This document shows positions 1 through 5,752 of a DNA stretch of 7,433 nt, piece by piece. A program made the translations under genes and the position numbers. The stretch lies in contig CALEOQ010000086.1 of the NCBI GenBank assembly GCA_937910255.1, forward strand, positions 1-7,433, read 5' to 3'. The notes below the pieces were generated by a model. It was not told the DNA's origin. It did not search any database and saw nothing but the letters and a program-made list of their open reading frames with translations. Each line of letters begins with the position of its first letter. The stretch's first letter is position 1. This stretch comes from an uncultured Caulobacteraceae bacterium. GTDB lineage: Bacteria; Pseudomonadota; Alphaproteobacteria; Caulobacterales; Caulobacteraceae.

Positions 1-36
1 CGCCGGGTCACGGTCAGTCTGCGCGCCAGCTTCTGA
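1..36 (+). CDS. 3' end of a probable outer-membrane beta-barrel protein (TonB-dependent receptor-like), partial
   Basis: Reading frame 1 from the first base gives RRVTVSLRASF and then TGA at 34-36. The residues alternate polar and hydrophobic and end in phenylalanine. This is the C-terminal signature that the BAM machinery recognises on outer-membrane beta-barrels, and it closely resembles the last strand of TonB-dependent receptors, which are very numerous in Caulobacterales. A strong hairpin begins 15 bases after the stop, as expected at a gene end. Only 11 residues are visible, so the assignment is inference from the signature. Any other frame passing through this stretch by chance is the alternative. 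Confidence 0.5.
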   Translation, partial: RRVTVSLRASF

Positions 37-50
37 AGCGCTGCGAGCAC

Positions 51-90
51 GGGCGAGGCGGCGGGGCCAGATCCCTGGGCCGTCTCGCCT
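51..90 (+). terminator. GC-rich stem-loop, candidate terminator of the upstream gene
   Basis: Arms 52-62 (GGCGAGGCGGC) and 79-89 (GCCGTCTCGCC) pair over 11 bp with one G-T wobble. A second small stem (CCAG 67-70 with CTGG 75-78) folds inside the 16-base loop, and G51-T90 can add an outer wobble. It lies just after the TGA at 34-36 and before the channel gene. No T-tract follows, so if it terminates it is not a classical intrinsic terminator. It could instead be an mRNA 3' end stabiliser. Confidence 0.4.
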
Positions 91-105
91 CTGGCGCTGG
101 GACAA

Positions 106-140
106 GGTTTGCGGCAGATGGCGGCCTCTGTCTGCAAACC
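106..140 (+). repeat. Imperfect inverted repeat just upstream of the channel gene's ribosome-binding site
   Basis: GGTTTGC (106-112) is the exact reverse complement of GCAAACC (134-140). The pairing can extend to ten base pairs (right arm TCTGCAAACC, 131-140) if three bases of the left arm are bulged. The right arm ends four bases before the Shine-Dalgarno sequence of the channel gene. It may be an operator or a 5'-leader hairpin. No function can be assigned from sequence alone. Confidence 0.3.
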
Positions 141-143
141 CCA

Positions 144-148
144 CGGAG
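144..148 (+). promoter_or_regulatory. Shine-Dalgarno sequence deciding the TTG start of the channel gene
   Basis: CGGAG at 144-148 sits seven bases before TTG at 156. The channel frame stays open back to the window edge but has no ATG or GTG upstream. This site, together with the family's usual N-terminus, therefore fixes the start on the TTG. Confidence 0.55.
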
Positions 149-155
149 CCACCCC

Positions 156-1001
156 TTGGACCAGCTCAAGGCGCTGATCACCTCGCCGCGCACCGAGAAG
201 ATCATCACCGCCCTGATCGTGCTCAATGCGATCACACTCGGGCTGGAGACCAGCGCCTGGGCCATGGCCCATTTCGGCCCGGTCCTGATGGCGCTGGACA
301 AGGTGATCCTGGCGGTCTTCGTCGCCGAGATCGTGGCGCGGATCGCGGTCCACCGGCTGGCCTTCTTCAAGGATCCGTGGAGCCTGTTCGACTTCGCCAT
401 CGTCGGCATAGCGCTGGTGCCGGCGGCCGGCGCCTTCTCGGTGCTGCGGGCCCTGCGCATCCTGCGGGTGTTGCGGATGATCACCCTGGTGCCGTCCCTG
501 CGCCGGGTGGTGGGCGCGCTGATCAGCGCCCTGCCGGGGATGGGTTCGATCATCCTGCTGATGACGCTGATCTTCTATGTGGCCTCGGTAATGGCCACCA
601 AGCTGTTCGCCGCTAGTTTCCCAGAGTGGTTCGGGACGATCCCGGCCTCGGCCTACACCCTGTTCCAGGTCATGACCCTGGAGAGCTGGTCCATGGGCAT
701 CGTGCGGCCGGTGATGGAGGTCTATCCCTATGCCTGGGCCTTCTTCGTCCCCTTCATCCTCTGCACCACCTTCACCATGCTGAACCTGTTCATCGGCATC
801 GTGGTCAACGCCATGCAGAGCGAGCATGAGGACGAGGCCAAGGCCGAGCGCCTGCAGATCGAGGAAGACCTCCGCCTGGCCAGTGTCGAGCGCCAGCAGG
901 CCCATGCCGAGGACGCCGCCGACCTCGCCGCCCTGCGGGCCGAGCTCTCCGCCCTGCGCCAGGAAATCGGCGCCCTCAGCGGTCGGCTCACCCAGTCCTG
1001 A
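156..1001 (+). CDS. Bacterial voltage-gated sodium channel (NaChBac/NavAb family)
   Basis: This 281-residue protein is a single-domain six-helix ion channel expected to assemble as a homotetramer in the inner membrane and to conduct Na+ on depolarisation. S1 lies near residues 16-34 and S2 near 43-63. S3 (about 74-92) contains Asp79. S4 (about 95-112) carries four gating arginines at three-residue spacing, R98, R101, R104 and R107. S5 is near 127-150. The pore loop at 174-180 reads TLESWSM, the same filter as NavAb and NavMs, with Glu176 and Trp178 as the selectivity residues. S6 (about 193-219, with TTFTMLNLFIG) is followed by an acidic neck (EHEDEAKAE) and a C-terminal coiled coil (about 228-278), the tetramerisation element of this family. 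Length is normal (about 260-285). The start is TTG with a Shine-Dalgarno at 144-148. The gene ends 12 bases from the stop of the convergent TPR gene. A calcium-selective variant is unlikely because the filter lacks extra aspartates. Confidence 0.95.
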   Translation: MDQLKALITSPRTEKIITALIVLNAITLGLETSAWAMAHFGPVLMALDKVILAVFVAEIVARIAVHRLAFFKDPWSLFDFAIVGIALVPAAGAFSVLRALRILRVLRMITLVPSLRRVVGALISALPGMGSIILLMTLIFYVASVMATKLFAASFPEWFGTIPASAYTLFQVMTLESWSMGIVRPVMEVYPYAWAFFVPFILCTTFTMLNLFIGIVVNAMQSEHEDEAKAERLQIEEDLRLASVERQQAHAEDAADLAALRAELSALRQEIGALSGRLTQS

Positions 1002-1013
1002 GACGAGGGCGGC

Positions 1014-2555
1014 CTATCGGCGCGTCAGCTCGTCCACGAATGCGGCGGTGTGCGCCATGGCCGGCTCCCATTCGCCGAAGATCCGCGGCGCCACGGGTCG
1101 GATCGTCGGATGCCACGGATAGGCCTCCTGACCCAGCCGCGGCCAGGCGGCAGGCACGCACAGCATCACGGTCGGCGCCCCGCAGGCCCCGGCCAGTTGC
1201 CCGGTGGCGTTGGAGACGCTGACCACCAGGTCGAGGGCGCAGCAGAGGGCGGCCAGGTCGTCGATGTGGTTCTTCAGGTCCAGACCCGGCGGCTGGAGCA
1301 GGGCTCTCCCGCCCAGAGCCCCTAGGGCCTCAAGCTCGTCGGCCTGGACATCATACTGCAGGTTCACCAGCCGGGTTTCGCTAGCCTCAAGCACCGGCTT
1401 CCAGGACGCCATCGGCGGATATTGCCGCCGCCGGTCGCCGAGCAGGTTGCCGCTGCGCCAGGTCAGGCCCACCGCCGGCGGACCTTCGCCCAGCCAGCTG
1501 CGCCAGTGGGCCACCCGCTGCGGATCGGCGACGAGGAAGCCTGGCCGCGCCGGGAAGTCCGTGACGGCGCGCCGGAACCGGCGGGGCAGGGAGGCCAGGG
1601 GCGCCCAGAGGTCGATCGCCGTGGGGTCGGCCAGCCCCCCGGCGCTGCGTCGGACCCGTCCGCCGACCGTCTCGGTCCGATGGGCAAGAATTTCGGCCTG
1701 GGGAAGGCTGCGCGCGAAGAGACTCACCAGTCGCGGCTCCACCGCCAGGGTCATGCGGCCCTCGGGCCCCAGGGCCTCGATCACATCTGGCAGCAGGCTG
1801 GCGAACAACAGCTCATCGCCCAGCCCCTGTTCGGCGAGGACCAGCAGGCGCTTGCCGGCCAGGGGCAGGTCCGGCGCCCAGCGGCGGCCCGGCGCCTCGA
1901 ACGTCACGGGCCGGGCGCGATGAGGCGACAGCCGAGCCTCATAGCCCTCCCAGCCGCCCGCCAGGTCGCCCCGCGCCAGGGCCAGGGTAGCGGCGGCGAA
2001 GGTGATCATGGCGGCGTCGGCCGGTTTGCGGGCCAGCTTGCCGGCGGTGGCGAAGTCGGCCTTTGCGGCCTCCAGGGCGCCCAGGTCGAACTGGGCGCAG
2101 GCGCGGTTATAGGCCGCCGTGGCCAGCCGCGGATCCAGCCTCAGGGCCTCGTCATAGAAGGTCAGGGCGGTTTCGGTCTGGCCCTGCTGGCTGAGCGTCA
2201 CCCCGACGCTGTTCCAAAGCCTTGCCTCAGTGGGATGGGCCGTGATCGCGTTCTGCAGGACGGCGATCGCCTCGTCATAGCGCCCAAGCTCCCGCAGGGT
2301 CCGGGCGCGACCATCCTGGGCCTGTAGGTTGTCGGGCGCCAGGGCGCAGGCCTGGCGCCACAGCCCCTCGGCCGGCGCCATCATGCCCAGCCGCTCGGCG
2401 ATCTGGGCCAGGGCGGCGAGGAGGTCGACGTCGTGGGGGGCGGCCGCCAGCGCCGTCTCGTAGGCGCCCAGCGCGCCCGCCAGGTCACCCTCGCGCTCCA
2501 GGCGCGCAGCCCGCGCGCGAAGGGCCGATGGGGTAGGGCGCGGGGGCGAAGACAT
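1014..2555 (-). CDS. TPR protein with C-terminal glycosyltransferase-like domain
   Basis: From the ATG at 2555 this is a 513-residue soluble protein. Residues about 10-210 form tetratricopeptide repeats, with clear units around 21-41 (GDLAGALGAYETALAAAP), 92-108 (YDEAIAVLQNAITAHP) and 127-142 (TETALTFYDEALRLDP). The TPR part ends in GGWEGYEARL (200-209). Residues about 233-510 resemble the GT-B/GT9-like domain often fused to TPRs, with GLGDELLFASLLP (244-256), VGLTWRSGN (362-370), VNLQYD (397-402), DDLAALCCALDLVVSVSNATGQLAGACGAPTVML around 432-465 and a terminal W-rich segment. Such proteins are usually annotated only as TPR proteins. Some act in glycan or flagellin modification, but substrate and activity are unknown here. 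A longer frame opens at ATG 2669. I prefer 2555 because AGGA lies seven bases upstream, TPR-like sequence begins soon after, and the longer form would consume the divergent promoter region. It has no membrane segment or signal peptide. Confidence 0.85.
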   Translation of the reverse strand: MSSPPRPTPSALRARAARLEREGDLAGALGAYETALAAAPHDVDLLAALAQIAERLGMMAPAEGLWRQACALAPDNLQAQDGRARTLRELGRYDEAIAVLQNAITAHPTEARLWNSVGVTLSQQGQTETALTFYDEALRLDPRLATAAYNRACAQFDLGALEAAKADFATAGKLARKPADAAMITFAAATLALARGDLAGGWEGYEARLSPHRARPVTFEAPGRRWAPDLPLAGKRLLVLAEQGLGDELLFASLLPDVIEALGPEGRMTLAVEPRLVSLFARSLPQAEILAHRTETVGGRVRRSAGGLADPTAIDLWAPLASLPRRFRRAVTDFPARPGFLVADPQRVAHWRSWLGEGPPAVGLTWRSGNLLGDRRRQYPPMASWKPVLEASETRLVNLQYDVQADELEALGALGGRALLQPPGLDLKNHIDDLAALCCALDLVVSVSNATGQLAGACGAPTVMLCVPAAWPRLGQEAYPWHPTIRPVAPRIFGEWEPAMAHTAAFVDELTRR

Positions 2556-2685
2556 GCCCCATCCTGCCGCGATTCTGAGGCGCGGGCCTGCGGTCGCCGG
2601 CGCATTCAGCCTGTTAGGCTTAAGCTTTGATTGACCGGCTGAGGCATAGGGTCGCGCCCTACCGGCCATTCAGAAGGGGGCGGCC
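2556..2685. promoter_or_regulatory. Divergent intergenic region between the TPR gene and the hybrid kinase
   Basis: These 130 bases separate the two divergent starts and contain one of the few AT-richer patches in the window (about 2613-2634). Visible elements are a short dyad AGCCT-GTT-AGGCT (2608-2620), a GCTTAAGC palindrome (2618-2625), a TTAA-N7-TTGA element (2620-2634) and a small hairpin TAGGG-TCGCG-CCCTA (2647-2661). The kinase ribosome-binding site is AGAAGGGGG (2672-2680). No convincing sigma-70 pair could be placed for either gene. Confidence 0.5.
2620..2634 (+). promoter_or_regulatory. CtrA-like box (TTAA-N7-TTGA)
   Basis: TTAA at 2620-2623, seven bases, then TTGA at 2631-2634 match the alphaproteobacterial CtrA consensus TTAA-N7-TTAA at seven of eight defined positions. 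The site lies 52 bases before the kinase start and 65 bases before the TPR start, a plausible place for control of either. One degenerate site can arise by chance, but TTAA is rare in DNA this GC-rich. CtrA control is inference. Confidence 0.35.
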
Positions 2686-4758
2686 TTGTCAGCCATCTCG
2701 CGACAAAAGCGCCTGCTCGTCATCGCAGCCACGCTTTGCGTCCTCTATGTCGCCAATCTCTGGCTGACCAATGTGCTGCGCGACCTGGCCGGGGTCGGCA
2801 CGATCTGGACGGCCAACGCCTTCGTCATCGCCGCCCTGTTGCTGCTGCCGGCCCGCTGGACCTGGGCCTGTCTCGCCGTCGGCTTTCTGCTCCAGGTCGC
2901 GGTCATTCTCGGCTTTGGTCATCCCCTCTACGCCGCGGTCGGATACTCCGTGCTGAACGTGGTCGAGGCCGCCGCCGTCGCCCACCTGGCCCGTCGATTC
3001 AACGCTGTCCGGCTGACGACGCCGGGGCGCTTCGCCCGCCTGATCTTCATGGCCATGGCGCCCGTCCTGCTGATGGCGACGCTTCTGCTTGGCGTCGGCG
3101 CACATGTCATCGAGGGCCAGGTGTCCCACGCCATGCTGGTCAACCGTTTTGCGGCCAAGCTCCTGGGCATGGCCATGGTGCTGCCGGCCATCCTGTTGAT
3201 CTGTCAGAAGCGCCGGGGCGCAAATCCGCCGGATCGCCGGCTCGAAGGACTGATCGGCGCTGGGGTGGCTGGCGGCCTCATCGCCCTGGTGTTCACCCCC
3301 GTGGCCCCCATCGCCCTGCTCGTCATGTTTCCCGTCATCACCGTGCTCGGCCTGCGGGCCGGGCCGCAGGCGGTCACCTTCGCCGTCATGATGGCGGCGG
3401 CCATCCTGATGAGCGGGGGCCTGATCGGCGGCCGTGCAGCGGTCCTGGCCGACGTCCGCAGCCTTGAGGAGCAGGTCTCCCTGTTCCAGGTCTATTTCGG
3501 CCTGGTGTTCGCCACCGGCATTATCACGGCGCTGATGGCCAACCACCAGCAGCGCCTGCGCGAGCTGATCCTGCGCCGTTCGATCAGCCATCAGCGCGCC
3601 CGGGAAAGGGCGGAAGCCGCCTCCCACGCCAAGACCGACTTCCTGGCGACCATGAGCCATGAGATCCGCACGCCGCTGAATTCCATCATCGGCTTCGCCG
3701 AAATCCTTGAGCGGGATGAAGGCGTGACCGAACGGTCGCGGCACCACGTCAACCTGATCCGCAGGTCCGGCATCGCCCTGCTGACCGTCGTCAACGACAT
3801 CCTGGACTTCTCCAAGGTCGAGGCCGGCCGCATCGAGCTTGATCCCAAGCCGGTCGACCTGCGGGTGGTCTGCGAGGACGCCCTGGCGATCGTCGCCGAC
3901 ACGGCCCGGGGCAAGGGCCTGACCCTGGCCATGCAGGTGGAGGGCGACCTGACCGGCGCCCATGTCTGCGACGACCATCGCCTGTGCCAGGTGCTGCTCA
4001 ACTATCTGAACAATGCGGTGAAGTTCACCGACGCCGGAGGCGTCACCCTGACCCTGTCTGTCGCGCCTCAGGGCGACCGTGACCAGGTTCGCATCAGCGT
4101 CGAGGACACGGGCGTGGGGATCGCGCCCGACGCCGCCGCCAGCCTCTTCCAGCGCTTCAGCCAGGTGGACTCCTCGGTGAGCCGGAACCATGGGGGGTCG
4201 GGGCTTGGCCTGGCGATCTGCAAGGGCCTCATCGAGACCATGGGCGGTCGGGTCGGGGCCGTGTCTGAGCTGGGCGCCGGCTCGACCTTCTGGCTGGAGC
4301 TCACCCTGGAGCGCGCCCGCGCAGTCCAGGCCCAGGCGGTGCGCGAAGCGGCCGACGTGCCATTGTCGGCCCGCATCCTGCTGGTGGACGACCATCCGAT
4401 GAACCGCGAGCTGGGCGTGCTGATGCTCAATCTGCTCGGCTGCAGCGTTGATCTGGCCTGTGACGGCCGCGAAGCGATCGAGGCGGCGCGCAGAGAGACC
4501 TATGACGCCATCCTGATGGACGTGCATATGCCTAGCGTCGATGGCCTGGCGGCCACCCGCGCCATCCGCGCCCTGGATGGCCCGTCGAGCCGCACCCCCA
4601 TCATCGCCATGAGCGCCGACGTCCTGCCCGAACAGGTCGCCCGCGCGCGCGAGGCCGGCATGGTCGACAGCGTCGGCAAGCCCATCGACCTGGAGACCCT
4701 GCAGGCCTGTCTGGCCCGCTGGGTGGGCGCGGAGGCCCAGACCGAGGTCGCCGCCTGA
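2686..4758 (+). CDS. Hybrid sensor histidine kinase: MASE1 membrane sensor, HisKA, HATPase, receiver
   Basis: This 690-residue inner-membrane protein senses an unknown signal and autophosphorylates, passing phosphate to its own receiver. Residues about 8-285 form roughly eight membrane helices resembling MASE1 (GTIWTANAFVIAALLLLPAR at 38-57). A linker (about 286-315) leads to the HisKA domain with the H-box MSHEIRTPLN and phospho-acceptor His325. The ATPase domain shows the N-box (LLNYLNNAVKF, Asn439 and Asn443), G1 DTGVGI (474-479), F-box LFQRFSQVD (487-495) and G2 GGSGLGLAI (503-511). The receiver (about 562-680) has the acidic pair D568/D569, phospho-acceptor D612 in LMDVHMP, S643 and K665, all intact. 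It has no PAS domain, HPt domain or DNA-binding output. The start is TTG at 2686 with AGAAGGGGG five bases upstream. Its stop is ten bases from that of the convergent HPt gene, suggesting that protein as a phosphate partner. Confidence 0.93.
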   Translation: MSAISRQKRLLVIAATLCVLYVANLWLTNVLRDLAGVGTIWTANAFVIAALLLLPARWTWACLAVGFLLQVAVILGFGHPLYAAVGYSVLNVVEAAAVAHLARRFNAVRLTTPGRFARLIFMAMAPVLLMATLLLGVGAHVIEGQVSHAMLVNRFAAKLLGMAMVLPAILLICQKRRGANPPDRRLEGLIGAGVAGGLIALVFTPVAPIALLVMFPVITVLGLRAGPQAVTFAVMMAAAILMSGGLIGGRAAVLADVRSLEEQVSLFQVYFGLVFATGIITALMANHQQRLRELILRRSISHQRARERAEAASHAKTDFLATMSHEIRTPLNSIIGFAEILERDEGVTERSRHHVNLIRRSGIALLTVVNDILDFSKVEAGRIELDPKPVDLRVVCEDALAIVADTARGKGLTLAMQVEGDLTGAHVCDDHRLCQVLLNYLNNAVKFTDAGGVTLTLSVAPQGDRDQVRISVEDTGVGIAPDAAASLFQRFSQVDSSVSRNHGGSGLGLAICKGLIETMGGRVGAVSELGAGSTFWLELTLERARAVQAQAVREAADVPLSARILLVDDHPMNRELGVLMLNLLGCSVDLACDGREAIEAARRETYDAILMDVHMPSVDGLAATRAIRALDGPSSRTPIIAMSADVLPEQVARAREAGMVDSVGKPIDLETLQACLARWVGAEAQTEVAA

Positions 4759-4768
4759 TTGGCCAGGC

Positions 4769-5125
4769 CTAGCCTCGGCTGTTCGGCGTCTTCAGGGACT
4801 GCAACATCAGTTCGTGGACGTAAGCCGCCACATCGGCCAGGGCGAGGTCGAGGGCGTCGCGCACCGCCGGCAGTCGCCCCTCGCCGGCGACCTCCGCCGC
4901 TTCGCAGACCTCGGCCAGATCCCGGGCGCCGATGCCCCGGGCGGTTCCCTTGATGGTGTGCACGGCGTCGCGCCAGCCGTCGTCGCCGGGGGTGAGAAGC
5001 GGCGCCCACAAGCCCGCCTGCTGGCGGAACAACTCCAGCACCTCCTGGACCACGACAAGGTCGCCGGCGGCGTAGGATTCCAGATAGGCGAAGTCCACCG
5101 CCCCGGTCAGATCACGCCGCGCCAT
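4769..5125 (-). CDS. Stand-alone HPt (histidine phosphotransfer) domain protein
   Basis: This 118-residue cytoplasmic protein is a single helical-bundle HPt module that shuttles phosphate between receiver domains. The signature HTIKGTARGIGA places the phospho-acceptor at His56, with Lys59 and Gly60 in their conserved places (HxxKGxAxxxG). The preceding DFAYLESYAAGDLVVVQEVL (11-30) is the usual first helix pair of HPt domains. The start is ATG 5125, with GGAG six bases upstream. A TTG at 5158 would add eleven residues without a ribosome-binding site and run into the tRNA promoter. It converges on the hybrid kinase, which lacks an HPt, so a kinase receiver to HPt step is plausible. The next receiver in the chain is not in the window. 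It is not ChpT-like, as that protein is a larger pseudo-kinase dimer. Confidence 0.9.
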   Translation of the reverse strand: MARRDLTGAVDFAYLESYAAGDLVVVQEVLELFRQQAGLWAPLLTPGDDGWRDAVHTIKGTARGIGARDLAEVCEAAEVAGEGRLPAVRDALDLALADVAAYVHELMLQSLKTPNSRG

Positions 5126-5144
5126 CTTTCTCTCCCGCGCCCGC

Positions 5145-5172
5145 TTGCCAAGGCCCAAAATCTGGCTATGTT
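5145..5172 (+). promoter_or_regulatory. Sigma-70-type promoter for tRNA-Lys
   Basis: TTGCCA (5145-5150; five of six to TTGACA) and TATGTT (5167-5172; four of six to TATAAT) are separated by 16 bases. This would start transcription near 5180 and give a 5' leader of about 35 bases before the tRNA. It is the clearest housekeeping-type promoter in the window and lies between the divergent HPt gene and the tRNA. Confidence 0.5.
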
Positions 5173-5214
5173 CCGCGCCCTCGCCGAGACCCCAGATCAG
5201 GGGCCCGACGCGAT

Positions 5215-5290
<76 letters not shown>

Positions 5291-5317
5291 TTATTTCAAA
5301 GACGTGGTGGTGAGTTG

Positions 5318-5351
5318 GGCGCGCAGGATCGGCTGCGGGCTTCAGCGCGCC
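5318..5351. terminator. Inverted repeat between tRNA-Lys and the chorismate mutase gene, possible bidirectional terminator
   Basis: GGCGCGC (5318-5324) and GCGCGCC (5345-5351) pair perfectly over seven bases around a 20-base loop. It lies between the tRNA 3' end and the convergent stop of the chorismate mutase gene, where a terminator is expected on both strands. No T-tract is present on either side, and the loop is long, so this is tentative. Confidence 0.25.
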
Positions 5352-5359
5352 AGAGCCCC

Positions 5360-5701
5360 TCAGGCCAGCGGCTCGCCGTCCGGCTCGCGGTTCCTGTCCC
5401 AGGAGCCGAACTCATAGGCGATGCAGCGGTCCACCAGGGTGCGCCAGACCGGCTCGGCGATGGCTTCGGAGAGGCCAGCCGCCCGGGCGGCGGCGCGGAC
5501 CTTGGCCACCACATCCTCGATGCGGGCCTCGTCGCGCACCACGCCGCGGTGCGGCTTGATGCGGGCCGCGGCGTCCATGAAACCCTGCCGCTCGGCCAGC
5601 AGCTTGACCAGGGCGCGGTCCAGGGCGTCGACCCCCTGGCGGACCTCGGTCATGGTGGCGCAGTCGGCCGGAGCCTTGTGGTCGTCGATCTCAATCAGCA
5701 T
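5360..5701 (-). CDS. Chorismate mutase, AroQ class, PchB-like
   Basis: This 113-residue all-helical protein probably converts chorismate to prephenate, the entry to phenylalanine and tyrosine synthesis. The first helix DCATMTEVRQGVDALDRALVKLLAERQGFMDAAARIK (13-49) is the CM_2 signature. It supplies candidate ligand residues R21, R38 and K49. E97 in the last helix (IAYEFGSW) sits where E. coli and PchB enzymes have Gln. The DCxxxxxVR opening resembles PchB (isochorismate pyruvate lyase), so weak lyase activity or a lyase role cannot be excluded. No salicylate or siderophore genes are visible. The start at 5701 has only a weak GAG upstream, and an internal ATG at residue 17 has none. It follows the LysR gene on the same strand after 51 bases, so co-transcription is possible. 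Confidence 0.85.
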   Translation of the reverse strand: MLIEIDDHKAPADCATMTEVRQGVDALDRALVKLLAERQGFMDAAARIKPHRGVVRDEARIEDVVAKVRAAARAAGLSEAIAEPVWRTLVDRCIAYEFGSWDRNREPDGEPLA

Positions 5702-5752
5702 TCAGCACTCGGCAGTATTTGACTCACAATGGCCCTGACGCCGGCGCCGTGG

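Noticed and set aside
14..553. A 179-codon reverse frame spanning the start of the channel gene
   Set aside because: It is Arg/Ala/Ser-rich without a recognisable motif, and it overlaps the clearly coding sodium channel. It is treated as an antisense shadow.
1422..2327. A 301-codon forward frame opposite the TPR gene
   Set aside because: It is a low-complexity Gln/Gly/Ala/Arg-rich shadow of the TPR coding frame, with no domain signature.
2556..2669. N-terminal extension of the TPR protein to the ATG at 2669
   Set aside because: There is no Shine-Dalgarno at 2669, the extension is non-TPR and basic, and it would remove the divergent promoter region. ATG 2555 has AGGA upstream.
2689..4527. 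A 612-codon open frame on the reverse strand, opposite the hybrid kinase
   Set aside because: Its composition (His, Gln, Asp and Gly rich) is what the antisense of a high-GC coding frame gives. It has no recognisable domain, and the opposite strand encodes an unambiguous kinase with all its motifs.
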